Shown: positions 50,987 to 63,450 of the stretch, piece after piece
Layout: the number at the start of each line of letters is the position of its first letter
Numbering within the stretch: position 1 is the stretch's first letter
Source: Laburnicola sp. R22_1
Taxonomy: Eukaryota > Ascomycota > Dothideomycetes > Pleosporales > Didymosphaeriaceae
Length of the DNA stretch: 64,000 nucleotides
Direction: 5' to 3'
NCBI GenBank assembly: GCA_014281115.1
Contig: JACONQ010000002.1
Location: 682,001-746,000 of the forward strand
Notes under the pieces: generated by a model
The model's input: the letters and a program-made list of their open reading frames with translations, nothing else
Told to the model about the DNA's origin: nothing
Database searches by the model: none
Program-made: the position numbers and the translations under genes

Positions 50987-51494
50987 TGTCTGCCTCTATG
51001 ATTTTAATGATTGTAACCCTTTTTCTCCTTTGTCAATTGGCATGTCGTCCTGCTGGGACGGGATTTGAGCATTTAGAGGGCGTTTTTATCTTGGGGCTTG
51101 AGAGTATTTAATGTTGGGGTGAGAGGAGGTGGTGTTTGAGGTGGCATTGGGGCAGCGTTTGAGGAGGCGGATTGTTAGATACCTTCCTTGCATGGTTGTG
51201 GGCGAGAGCTAGAGCGAGGTCGAATCGAATGGCCTTGGATGGCTTTGTCCGATTTAATAGCGTGAGTTGCGTCTTTTGTGTCGGTGATGTTTGAGAGTGA
51301 GTGTAAGCATCCGGGTATGAAGGGTAGTTTGTAACTTTGTAGAAGCCTGGGAATAAAGGAACATTAAGCAGGTCAGGTGTTGATGTTAGCATGTGCTATC
51401 ACGCGCCCAGACATCATCTCGACTCTCTTACGCCGAAGTGGTGTGCATAAAACTGGTTTTCCTGGCGATTGGGATGTTCTTCACATTTCCTGTC
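50987..51494. other. 3' flank of the channel gene
   Basis: This is G/T-rich, non-coding DNA leading into the tandem array. No gene was seen. Confidence 0.5.
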
Positions 51495-52520
51495 ATGGTC
51501 ATTTGGCTACTTAAAAATTGTAATCGCAACCAATGCATGGGGCTCGGTCGGGGAGTCTGTTTTGCGGTACTACAATCCTTCTGGAGAGGTATGATGGGGG
51601 GTGGTGCGGTGATAAAAAAGCGGCCCGTAAGACGGTATGGGGGTTGGGCGGGAGTGGTGTTGTGGTAAAAAAGAACTGCACATAATGGTATGGGGTTGGG
51701 AGTGGGAGTGGTGTTATACTAAAAGAAGTCCAAAAAAAAACTTTCATGGATCGGGGGGTGGAGACTTGCATCAACCAAAACGACAGACATGGTGACACGT
51801 GTCGTGGATCTGGGGCTGAAGTCTTGCGCCCCGTCGAAAAGAGAAAATCTAGGGTTTTATGGGATCTGGGTCCGGAGACTTAGGTGGATCAAAACAACGA
51901 TGAAGGATCTGATGGGGTTTGGGACTGGAGTCATGCTTTACGACTACACTCTTCTACGCCTAACGTGGTGTCTGAGACTGGCGTTGTGCTTTAAAATAAC
52001 AATGTCCGGACCAACATGGGAATCGGGTTGGAGTCTTGCCCTACTAAAACCTTTTTCAAAGCCATACATGGTGTCTAGGCCTGGTGTCTTGCGCCACTAA
52101 AACCGAGAAAGTAAACAGCGATGGGATCCGGCTTCGACTCTTGCGGTACTAAAGTTATCGTGCACCCGCGACATGGTGTCTGGGACTGGTGTCTTGCGGC
52201 ACTAAAAACTGACAAAGTAGACAGCGATGGTGTCCGGATTTGGAGTCCTGCGCCAACAAAGTCTAGTAAAAGAGGTTGGATGGATCTCGGGTTGGAGACT
52301 TCCCATTCGTGGACAAAATTCCCTCCAAAAAATGTAATGTGATCTGGGACTGGAGTCTTGCGATAGTAAGACTCCTCTTCAAAGCCTAATATAGTGTCCG
52401 GCCACTAAGAACGATCTGTTTTGGAGTAGTGCGGTACTAAAACTTTTCTGTAAAGCCTGATATGGTGAGAGGGACGAATAACACAGCGAGCACAACGATA
52501 TGGGATCTGAGGCTGAGGTT
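51495..52520 (+). repeat. Diverged tandem array, left part (about 53-bp units)
   Basis: Unit starts (ATGG or close) fall at 51495, 51537, 51595, 51637, 51690, 51746, 51789, 51859, 51912, 51965, 52016, 52068, 52121, 52173, 52227, 52280, 52337, 52391, 52462 and 52500. From 51859 to 52391 nearly all steps are 51-54 bp. A typical unit runs ATGG, then K, a block like TCTGGGACTGGAGTCTTGCG, a (C)ACTAAAA box near position 30, and about 18 variable bases. The step is mostly not a multiple of 3 and no frame stays open, so it is not coding. The plus strand is G-rich. Confidence 0.85.
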
Positions 52521-52998
52521 TTTGAAGCCCAAATCGTGACAAAGCAAATCCTATGTCGGTCTGCCTCCGCTCCTCTGTTGCGCTTTAACCCCTGTTTCCT
52601 TCTACCTTGCAATGTTTGCGAAGATAAAAATGCGCACATTATGAAGCTATGTGGAGGTTGTCGATTGGTGGGAGGGAGTCTGCTACGCTGAACCTCTCAA
52701 AAAGAAACGGAAGAATGAATGGTCTATGCTGGCTTGTCTCCTCTTCTCTCTTTCTCTCTCTCTCGCTAGAAACCCCTTCTCCTCACTGATCTTTGTACAA
52801 AATTTATAAAGTTTAAAGCGGTCCCATTACGACTTCACGGGGAGGTCGTTGGTTGGAGTGAGCCTGCTACGCTGAAACTCCTCGAAAAAAGTGCTCGACC
52901 TACCACTATGTCTTGCGCGTGGCAGAGTGTTCATCTTCGGCAACTAAACGAGAAGAACAAACGGGTTTATGTTCGGAAGGACCGCAGAGGTTAAAAAA
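52521..52998. repeat. Irregular continuation of the array with a 190-bp spaced duplication
   Basis: Two related blocks lie at about 52651-52705 and 52838-52892. Both hold GAGGTYGT, a shared CTGCTACGCTGAA and a run of A after CTC. Between them is a CT-rich microsatellite (52738-52770). No gene was seen. Confidence 0.6.
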
Positions 52999-53182
52999 TG
53001 TAGCGGTTGTAGTTGAAAGGCGAAAGTCGAGGCAACACTTGTTGTATTGAATATGAGTAGTACCTAGGATATATACTAATAGGCAATCTAGGCAGTAGTG
53101 AACAAGTGTAGGCAGCAATGAACTAGTACAGGCAACAGTAGATCTGTAGGCAGCAACTCCAAACTTACCCACTACTGTTACA
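52999..53182 (-). repeat. 3' LTR of the copia element
   Basis: This is the 184-bp repeat at the low-coordinate end, which is the 3' end of the minus-strand element. The polypurine tract adjoins it at about 53183-53191. Confidence 0.92.
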
Positions 53183-54409
53183 CACCCCCTTATCCTGTAG
53201 TTGTCTAGCAACGTAAGGATAACTTTTCCTATATATTGCTATGTATTAAAGTTGAGAGTGTAGATCTGTAAGGTGTAGCTGGCTTACAAACTTGGCATGC
53301 TTCTGGCGGGATAGTATCTTAGTCATCCTATTAGCAGGCATTCTATTAGTAGGTCGCTATTGGACGTTAAGTCGTCCTTGCTCTACTTCCTGGCGAATCC
53401 AACTCTAGTGTATATTAACGTGCTTAAGCTTTGTTGCCAGCTTATCTTGCTCCTTTGTAACGATTCTAATAGTCTGCTGGTTATCACACTAAATAGTTAG
53501 AGTTGTGTTTAGCGTTAAGGATAGGCTGCGGTATAAGCGAAGCCATTCCTCCATCTCCAAGCCTGTAAGAGAGAGCGCAAGTAGCTCTGCCTTAGTAGTA
53601 GATTTGGTAACTGTACGCTGTAGGGTAGACTTCCAGTTAATAGTTATCCTAAACAGTTGGAAAACGTAGCCTTAGGAGCTGCGGCGAGTTTCTACATTGT
53701 CGGCAAAAGCTGCATTAGATGCTCTAAAGAAGATAGGGTTGTAATAGTCCTCTTCTGTAGTTATAAACTCCTAAATCCCTTCTTTGGCTGTATGAGTTTC
53801 TAGTGCATAGTACTAAGTCTCTAGGATGTGTCGCCACACTTTGCGAATAGACTCCACGTGAGCTTGTCTAGGGTTGGTGAGATGTGAAGCGTGTATCACA
53901 TAAGCGCGTGCTAGATCTGGGCGAGTAAACTGCGTGAGGAACGCGAGATGACCGACAAGCTCCTAGTAAAGCTTTGTCCGGGCTGCGTTAGGTTCCTCTA
54001 TAGATGGCTCGAGATAGTTGACCATCATTGGTACCTCGGCGCGGCGGCTAGCGGTTATTATGCCATAGTTTGTGGTTACCTTATTAATGTAGGCATCCTA
54101 GAGCAGCCAAAGTTTATGGGCGGCGATGTCTCGTTCGACGCGTATGCCCAAGAACCACTTAAGTGGACCAAGTCGCTTTAGTTGATAGTACTCGCTAAGC
54201 TTCTGCTCAAACTACTAGTGCAGCTTAGCGTTGCGAGGGTGATAAGCCATAACAATGTTGTCGATGTAGACAAATAGAATAAGCCATTTGTTAGTGTATA
54301 CACATAGGAAACCTGGCACAGGCTTTATCCCTAGTGACTATAGTGTCCTGCGGAGCTCCTTGTACCATAGTAGTGGTGACTCTTTCAACCCGTAGAGAGC
54401 GCGGAGTAT

Positions 54410-54697
54410 CTAGAGTAGTTCTCCATCTGCTTGAAATCCGTCTGGCATTTGCGCGTAGAGTAGACGATTGAGTCTGGCGTTGAGAAAAGCTGTTGGTACG
54501 TCGTACTGAACTAGCGCTAGTCCAAAATGATTAGCAATAGCGGTGATTGCTCTGAATGTGCGTGCTGCTAGTGTGGCAGCGTAGGTGTCTCCGTACGGCT
54601 GCTCGAGGTCACCTCGAAGCACTAGACGTGCCTTGAACCGTGAAAGAAAGCCGTCTTCGTCAAATTTGTACGTGAAAACCCACATTAGTGGTAACAC
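54410..54697 (-). pseudogene. Reverse transcriptase fragment of the copia element
   Basis: This 95-residue open piece matches the copia RT fingers and palm (FKARLVLRGDLEQ, DVPTAFLNARL, YAQMPDGF). The active-site segment further on has lost an aspartate (YIDN), and the flanking frames carry stops. It is not functional. Confidence 0.85.
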
Positions 54698-57600
54698 TTC
54701 GGCGTTAGCACTTTCTACTGTTTTTGCGGTCCTTGCAAAGCATCCTTTGCTCCATATGCTGCGGTATTCTTCTTAACTAGCTTGTCGAAACTTAGCTCCA
54801 TACGGATGAGTCTCTAGGTCTTTCCAGGTCCTCAGTGGAGGCGGAACCTATAACTAATGAATCTTAATAATAGGCTGCGGTTTCAGCGCTGTTAAAAAGG
54901 CGTGTAGGTAGTTATTAATGCGTATTCTATAGGAAATCGCGTGCGTCTAGTATCTGGTTGCATCTATAAGGTCTTTAGCGCGCTGCCGCTATTGGCGTGA
55001 ACCTGTAAGTATGTTTAACTTATCAATTTCGAGGTTTCTACGCCTTGGCGCGTTGTTGTTATGGCGATTAGGTATATAGCTAGGGATTTGGGTGGCAGAG
55101 AGCTCTTCTAGTATTAACTCTAGGTCTTGCTCTATTAGGAGAACTTCGACCAGATTATTGTTGTTCTAATGCCTAGTTACGTAAGGTAAAGGTAAACCTC
55201 TAGACGTAGGTGTGAGTAGCCCACCTTCTAAAAACAAGTCCTCTACATCCTTGTTAACTCTGTCAACCTCGTTAACCTTAGCTTTAGTAGCTCTATCCTC
55301 ACCCCCTACTTACTACTCGCTAGTAGAAGCTGCAGCTGTAGGTACTATACAACTCTGCCTAAGCGTTATGAGCTCTTCAATGGCAATATTATTAGATTTA
55401 GCTTCTTTTAGAAAGGTAAGCAGCTCTATAACTTCTTTAATTACTAACTTAGCTGCGTAGCCATCTGGTCCCTCATAGAACCGCGTTAGCTCGAAAATAA
55501 CGTCTCTCACTCGAATTACTCTGTCCTTTATTAGTAGCCAGATTCTAAAGATATTTGTTAAATTATAGCCTACAAGTTGGCTAATAAGTGCTCTAGACTC
55601 AAGCTTGTTACCTCTTTTGACTAATGGGTTCTGGACGTACACTTAGCAGCCTATAGGGCGCAGGTAGTTCACCTTTGGCTTCAATCCCTATACAATCTCA
55701 TATAGAGTCTTCCAACCTAGCGCTTTGGTTAGTGTACGATTCAGTATGTATGCTGCTGTCTTAAGCAGCTCGTTTAATAATAATTTTGGCAGATTTCCTT
55801 TAAGTCTTATGGCTCAAGCTCAAATAACGATAATCTTGCCTGCTCTCTTAGCGAGGCCGTTTTGCTTGTCTGCGTATTCTGCCCGCAGCTTATATTGGAT
55901 ACCTAGCTCAGCGCAGAGCTCCTCCAATACGTTCAGTGCAACTCTATACCCTTAATCATTGTTGGTCTTAATTGCGGTAACGTCGCTATCAAAGATACGC
56001 TGTATCTTACGAATCTTGCGGACAAGCCAGCGGCTCAGAAATGCCGTCGTACGGTGTGGAAAGCAATCCACTTCATGCCACTTGCTGTACTGGTCCACCA
56101 TGTGACCTGCAACTCTGTCACCATTGAGACAAGAGTCTGCTTCTCAAGGCAGTAGCTGGATAAAGTCTATAGCAACGCAATAGAACTTCCTTTGTGCGAA
56201 GTCCTCCTACTATCTTCTAGAGACTTGTTTTAAGAGCTTTAATTCGACACATACGCCACAGAAGTCGCTGTCTCTACCTTCTACTTGCAAGCCTTCTATA
56301 TGGTTAGCTAGCTTCTCAATCGCCTTCTTGCCAGGGTGACCCCAGGTGCTATAGGCTGTCCTATAGTCAATTATACAATTAGGTCGAGGGTACTTTAAAG
56401 ATCAGTAAGTAGTGCTAAAGGATAATAATAAGCGGGTTTCTAGGCGGCAGCTAGCATCAGCGTCAACTAGCCAGTGTCCGTCTTAGTACTCTAGGTATGC
56501 AACTACGGATTTTCTGCTGACCTTATATAGAAGGTCTTGTCCTAAGTCAAAGTGAATCTAACTTAAGCGACAGCGTGCTAAGCCTATAAGGCTTGTTAAG
56601 AAGCCTTCGACTAAAGCAACGTGCGTTAGGACTATAGCTGATAGGCCCTTAGGTGTCTTCACCATCAGTTTCATACGGCCCCATGCAGTAATTTTAATAC
56701 GTCCTGTTCCTGCTCCTACAAAGTTGCTAGCACTAGCCTCATACTCTCTTATCTATCCAGGCCAAGACTTAGTATTAATAATATAGGTGTTCGAACTAGG
56801 ATTAAGTATAAATCAGTTACTTAATAAGTCATAGCTGCTAACATCATTAAGTGTAGATAGAGCTACCAGCTCCTTAGCGGGTTTAACACCGTTGTCAAAC
56901 AACAGCTTCTCATCGCGCTCGCCGCGCTCGTTAACCATAACAGCATCGGATTACATATATCGCGCGGTGTAGGTAGATGGGTTCGAGGGAGGCTTTCCAT
57001 TGTCGATAGTAACTGCAGACTCAGAGCTCGATTAAGTTGCCTTCTAGTCCTTTATAGCCTTCTCTACCCTTGTCTTTAAGCTTAGATCCTTAGCAAAAGC
57101 TGCTGCTACCTTCTTACTACCCTCCTTATTGTTGTATCCTTGGGGTTAGGAAGGAGCATCTGAATTCATCACCCAGCACTTGGACTAAGAGTGTTTGTTG
57201 CCACAGAGGCATACACCGCTCCATAAAGGTTTGCTTTGTGGTGTTTTTATTAGCTTAGCTATCTCTAGCTCTGCCGCATGTGCACTGAAGCCCGTACTAA
57301 TTAGGCGTGTGCGCTTTAAGTACGCTGAGAACTCGGCGACGTAGTCCTCCACTAATGGGACTGTTTCACCAAGCCTCTCCTTCTGAATTAGGTCTCGCAG
57401 ACCTGCTGTTCCGTATTCTAGGTCGAGTACCTTGCAGGCGACTAGGAAGTCTTCCTGCGCGCGAGAATCCTCCGTCTCTGCCAGCCTAATAGCCTTGCAC
57501 TAGTTAGTAACCTCAACTTAATGTTGAAGCCACTCTTCAACCTTCCTGCCCTTTGGCGGTGTCTGGAGATCCTTATACTTTGTTATTAAATCGCGGCGAC

Positions 57601-58135
57601 GTGTCGCGTCTAATGGTGCAAGATATTTCTTAAGGGTTGTAAGTCGTTCGTGCGGCGTACCCTTGTCCTCAATCAGGTATATATGGTGTGCCGCTATCGT
57701 CTTACTGATCTCAGAGTTGAATTCTGCTAGAGCCTTCAGCTGACGCTTATACTCTAGATCCTTCTTTTCCCATCTCTCGTACGCCCAACGGTAATCGGCT
57801 CGCTGCTCGGTATTTAGGCTGGCGTACGTAGTAGCCGTGCTGTCGTAGTCGCTAAGCTAAGGCTCTATCAGCTCCTCAAGCTGCGGTAGCTTGTCTGCTG
57901 CAACATCTAGATCAACGTATTTCTAGAGTTAGTTCTTTTGCGCTGTATCCTTGCGGATAAACAGCTATTTGTGCCAATCTTCTAATCGACTGAAGACAAT
58001 TGTCACTTAAGTAACGGCTGGATCCGACTCGGTTGTTATCGTGCTCGCAGGGTTGCTCCTACAGTAAGACTGTAGTGTCCTTAGTAGGGTAATTGCTTAG
58101 GTGAGTGAGGCCCTGTCGCAATCCGGGCTTATAAC

Positions 58136-58319
58136 TGTAGCGGTTGTAGCTGAAAGGCGAAAGTCGAGGCAACACTTGTTGTATTAAATATAAGTATTAC
58201 CTAGGATATATACTAATAGGCAATCTAGGCAGCAGTGAACAAGTGTAGGCAGCAATGAACTAGTACAGGCAACAGTAGATCTGTAGGCAGCAACTCCAAA
58301 CTTACCCACTACCGTTACA
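58136..58319 (-). repeat. 5' LTR of the copia element
   Basis: This is the 184-bp repeat at the high-coordinate end, which is the 5' end of the minus-strand element. It differs from the other LTR at about six sites, mostly transitions, which suggests an old insertion or mild RIP. Confidence 0.92.
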
Positions 58320-61300
58320 AAAAAGCTGTGTGTTGGATTCTTGAGTCGGATTGGGTTACTAAAGCCCAGTCGAAAAATTTTATGACGGGATATGGGCGAT
58401 GGATTAAAAAGTGCGGGCGGACGGTGGTGGCGTTCGATTTGTGTTTAAGAAGCTGGGATCTTGAGGCGCTTTCGTCTTTTACGGTTTATGTGCACTTTGC
58501 GGATTTGTTCGACTAAAATCATTCGCACCAAAGGGCCATGGAGCAGTGGCGGTGGACTTTACGCTGAAAAAAACAATACCACTATTGAGATCATGCTCGT
58601 GTACTAGTTCTCAAGGCATAAACCTGACCAAGACGGAAAAGTTTCCAATGCATGTGACAAGCAAAATTCGCAGAGAACTTCAGCATGGGGTCTGCTTCCT
58701 TCTGCGCCTGAAGGAATGAATAAGATGGGGGTAGGTTTATTTCTTCTTTGACGCAGCTCGTTTCCCTTAATGAACAAAATTGAAGACCACCGAAGTCTCA
58801 TACATGTCTTTTCGTCGAGGGCCCGATCGAAAAACAACAGAGCTTACGGCGATGAGCTCTGCAATACGGAGTCAAAACATCAGTTTGCTTGTCGTATGGT
58901 GCAGTGTGCGGGAAGAGGCGCCAAGGAATCAAAAGATATGCAATCATGCATACTGCATGGTTATGTGAGCGTCGAGGACTGCCACCATAATTCACACACA
59001 GAGCCAGATACGAAGGATTCGGAAGGAACCAAAATGCACACAGAAGTGCGCAATGTGGTATGGTTCGGAGCTCCGCGCGCACACGAAAAAGGAGGAGTTA
59101 TCAAAGTGATGAGCTCGTGCGTCCTTCCCTCCTACATCATCCAATCAAAAGTGCATGAAACCAGGCGATGGGATCTTGTTGCTCGCCTTTTCTAAAGTAG
59201 GACACTTCAATGTTAACGTCGCCTATGCCATGTTGGCTGCCCTCGAGGCGAGGTCAAGGCCCCAGAGCCTGACTGTAAATGCAACCTTGGACTTTGTATG
59301 CTTCTTCTCTGTCTACATCAAGTCCGCAGGAGAAATTGAAGCGACTAAAACCATTTTGCTTTCTGCACATGCCGATCTGAACCTTCTGTCCACATCTATC
59401 CACGCATATGTCGCTTTATAACCACAGCGACTGAACCCGCAACTAGGATTTGACTCTAAAATGTTAGCAAGACCCGAAGATGGAGAGATTTCCACACTCT
59501 AAAAAGATTTCTGGGAAAAATTGCTATGTGGTTGCCCCAAAGGAGTTGTTTCCTATACGGATCGGGGCCTTCTGTCTCCAAAAAGCAATTTGCAGACGAT
59601 GCATGGGACAGATCCGGCTTTACATTTTGGAAGTCACCTTGTAAAGATCGACTTATGAAAGCTCCACTATCCGAGTTTTTCTTTAACTAGAGCCGAAACT
59701 TGGCTGAATAGAACCTTATGGCTGTGTTGTTGGTGTGGAAACAAAAACTAAAGTCCTACCTGCTATATGCGGGATCTTTGTGCTGTTCGATAAGAAAAGG
59801 TGAGATTTTAACTTGCCATGAGGGACGTTTGTGCAGAGGGAGCACATAGAGTGCGAACCAGGTCTTCGCAGGTACCATGCATGGTGGCGGTTAAAAGTTT
59901 TCTTCTAATGCATAAATGGGACGCTGCCATGCCTCACAGAGTCATTGCTTGACTCAAACACAATTTTTCAGGCATGAATGGACTGCGCGTATTTTGTGGT
60001 CGACCAGCTACCTAGGTACAGAGAGCTGTAGCAGTAAAGTCTTGTTTGTTTCTCTTGGTCTGGTGCACGGAATCCCAGACACATATAAAAGCGATCTCTC
60101 GGCCGCGATCTCCGCTCTTCACTTCACGCTGCTCCTCAGTCTGCTACGACTAGAATAGAGACATAGAATGCAAATAGTGCGCGGACAGATTTTTGGCCAA
60201 ACGGCCTCATGTCATCGGCATGGGAAGGGACTTGCAATGTGGGACCCTCGCGCACTAAAAGAATAAAGAGCGATGGAACATGGGAGTCCTTGAAGTGGAA
60301 TCTTGTACATTCAACTTCATCAAAAGAAATTCGCCATGAACGTCACTACTTCCCGTGGAGCACGACTCAAGCAATTCATAACTGGTATCATGGAGTGCTT
60401 CACCGCTTCGGTGTCCAAACAGTCAATAGGTTGTGTAGAAATGCAGGCTTCTAATCGGATGCTGTTACCTTCATCACACTATTACAGCTACAGAGGGACT
60501 AAAAAGATTCACCACAAGACTATGGTGTGCGTGCGGCCCAGTTGTCTGGCAAGGTACTAAAAGCGTCAACCCGGAGAACTATAGTGGCTCACAACTTCCC
60601 CTCATAACGCCAGCATCTACTTTAGATATACATATCCATTGACCCATGTGGAGTTCCACGCCCTATTAGAATGCTGAAACAATTACATAAAGGCAAAATG
60701 AGTTACGTCCCCTCTCCAACCTCCAGTCACCATCCAGACAACTATAAAAGCGTCACTCCTACCACCAGGTCTCTTCCTCCCCACAATTATACACCCTTAG
60801 CTAAAAACACTAAAACAGACCGCCAAGCCCTGTATAGAGCGTGGCCCAGCTGCCACCGCCCTTCAAAGTGTATACAACCATAGTAAATAGAAGTCTGCAG
60901 CTCCCTTTTGTACGCCTGTCAATGGCAACAACAATAATACAATTTTTGATACAAGTACGGCGTAGCTATATCTTCCAATATTTGATCTGCGTCCGGCTAC
61001 ACAAGCGCACTAAAAAAACCAGGACTCTTGTTTATGCGGAGTGCGCCATGTTCTTCTCCATTTCACAGTAAGCTTACTAAAGGAAACATTGGCAGGTTTT
61101 ATGTGTATATGTGGCTTGTCAAAGGGGGAGCAATACCTAAAGTAGCAGATAACTCTCGCTACCTAAGGTTTGTTCCGTTTCTCTCGAAACCAAAAGTCTT
61201 TAAAACACGTGGACATGGCCGTTTGCGGTTCTCCGCGCGCATTTAACACTGCAAAGATAATAGAGTACCAACTACATATGCAGTAGATCCCAGTTTCTCT

Positions 61301-62040
61301 AGGGGCTCTAAAATGTCTCCAAAATCTGCAGGCGGCGCTAACTATGCTCCTCGCGCGCCCAGCGACCACAACAAAAGAAAGTATTCAGTACGCGATGGAG
61401 TTTTTCCTCGTGCCTGCATCTGTCGGGAAATCGCGAAGCATTCAATATGGCAGCCAGCTTTCCTCCCAGCATGTCTGATTTTCAACCCATTACAGAGCAG
61501 CTTCACTCCTCTTAATGTCACTACCTTCAACCCATCACTATATATTTCAATACCCAAAAGAACGGAAAGAAGCAAATTTGTCGAGCGGACTTTGCACTGC
61601 AGAGAGCTACAACATACCATGGGCACCTGTCACCACTCCCATGTTTACTGGATCACCTTTTACCACTCATTCCACGGTGCTTCACCAAAAATCAACTCTT
61701 CAGCTACCATGGAGTGTGCGTCCGCGCTTGTTGTTCTCCTCAAAGTCCGGCAATTTTCATCTTTACAAAAGAATTTGCAAAAGAACACCATGGAGTCAAT
61801 GCATCCGTCCACCTAAGGACCTATAAAGAATACGTGGTTACATACTCATTCTCTCTCTACTCCTCCCACCCTCGCTGATTACCACTCTAAAATTCCAATT
61901 ACACAAAGTATATGGAGTGAATATGTACTTACAAAAATCGCGAGAAATGCTACGTATGCTCCCTCTCCTCCACCACAACACTACCTTATCACAACTCTAA
62001 AATTCAAATTACAATAGGTACATGGACTGAGTATGCACCT
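58320..62040 (+). repeat. Diverged tandem array, middle part
   Basis: The array resumes directly after the retrotransposon (TTGGATTCTTGAGTC..., TTACTAAAG, then an ATG). Further right the units are strongly diverged, but CTAAAA or TAAAA boxes followed 20-30 bp later by ATGG recur (for example near 59340, 59460, 60255, 60500, 60560 and 61710). Spacing is irregular. G and C are about balanced here. No open frame has a recognisable domain. Confidence 0.65.
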
Positions 62041-63450
62041 AAAAAAGGTGTCTCAACATGGCCTCCATGTCCACTTTCCTCCTCCACACGACAACTCATC
62101 ACCACTCTAAAAACCTCCTTTCACACTATCATGAACTGGTGGTGCTCCCACCCACCCATCAAACGACATAAAATTGCCAAACGATCATTTCCATGCTCTC
62201 TCTTCGACTCCTCTACACACCTTACTCATCACCGCTCTAAACGCTCTAAAATCCACCACACACGCTTCCACGGAGTTTTTCCGCCAATCTACTCAAAGAA
62301 GAAAAAGTCACCTCCCTATGCTCTCTCTTCTTCCCCACCACCCAATTATCACCACTCTAAAATGACTAAAGGACGATATCATGGAGTCAGTACACCAGTC
62401 CACCCACCCATCCAAGTCCCAAAAAAACGGCACTTCAAGTCGTTTATGTCTCTCTCCCTCAAGGTCCACATCACTCGCCACCGCTTTAAAAAAAAGACAA
62501 CTTGAGAGAAACTATGGAGCGAGTGCACACCACCCATCCACACACCCATCCAAGCACAAAAAAACTGCCCGTCAGCCACCCGCATGCTCTCCTCCCTCCC
62601 CGCTCTCACACGATCTACCACGCTTTAAAAAATGCGCTGATTATGGGAGCATGACACCCGCGCACACCACCTATCCAGTACAAAAAAGAAAACGCACGCC
62701 CGCCCGCCACATGCTCTCCTCCTCCCTTCCCCACATCATCTACCACCACTCTAAAAATCGGTAGTCTACATCATCATGGAGTCAGCGAACTGGCCCGCCC
62801 CACTTATCAAACCACACAAAAAGAATATATAAGAAGCGCTTCATTGTGGCAGGAACCAGGGCTTGGCGCCCCGGACGAGCCCTAAGGCCGATCCCACACA
62901 TGGATAGCTAGCTAGATGATACATACCATACCATACTACCATCTGCCCCGGTACCCCCTACTTGTGACATTCATGCTCCTCCATCCCCCCCCTCGTCCAC
63001 CACCCACTTATCACAACTGTAAAAATAAAGAGAATGCAATACAAAACACTCCACGTCGCATCAATAGAGAGCCTTCCGTGATCAAAATCAAAAAAAAAAA
63101 AATTCTCACACGGCATAAAATGGCGCAACTCAAACCCTGTCTGCATAAAGATAATGTGGAGATTGGTGAAGGAGACGGAATCCAAAGAACTGCTGGATTT
63201 GCCAGTCATGCATCAGCGAGGCGACACTCACTCACTCACTCACCACTCACCACTCACCACTCTAAAAAGCCTCTACCAAATCAAATCAAATCAAGTCAGC
63301 ACACCACCCCCACCCACCCACGCATTAAACCACACAAAATAAAATAACCCAAGCTCATGCTCTCCCCTCCCCTCCTCCCACACCCCTCAGCTCTAAAAAA
63401 AATGACCATTAAACAAAGCCATGGAGTCAGTGACCCAGATAACCCACGCA
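62041..63450 (+). repeat. Diverged tandem array, right part (about 65-bp units, dimeric)
   Basis: Unit starts fall at 62058, 62131, 62193, 62270, 62318, 62381, 62446, 62514, 62584, 62643, 62711 and 62776 (mean step about 65 bp). Starts of the type ATGGAGTC and ATGCTCTC tend to alternate, giving a dimer near 130 bp. In each unit a CTCTAAAA, TTTAAAA or CAAAAA box sits about 40 bp after the start. From 62800 on, the order loosens but the boxes continue to about 63440. The plus strand is C-rich with CCACCCA runs. Confidence 0.8.

Larger units (their letters stand above)
52999..58319 (-). mobile_element. Decayed Ty1/copia LTR retrotransposon
   Basis: The element is 5321 bp and is flanked by an AAAAA target duplication (52994-52998 and 58320-58324). 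Both LTRs are 184 bp and differ at about six positions. On the element strand they begin TGTAAC and end GCTACA. A polypurine tract (AAGGGGGTG) precedes the 3' LTR. The interior, read on the minus strand, shows an integrase core (DQYSKWHEVDCFP, near 56060), then the reverse transcriptase (54697-54410, with VLRGDLEQPYGDTYA and QYDVPTAFLNARL). This integrase-before-RT order is that of copia. Stops are frequent. The RT active site reads YIDN instead of YVDD (54257-54268). The element inserted into the tandem array. Confidence 0.92.

Noticed and set aside
58320..63450. CRISPR-like array with short fixed motifs and variable spacers
   Set aside because: Units share only short anchors, not identical repeats. 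The genome is eukaryotic and there are no cas genes. It is treated as a diverged tandem array.
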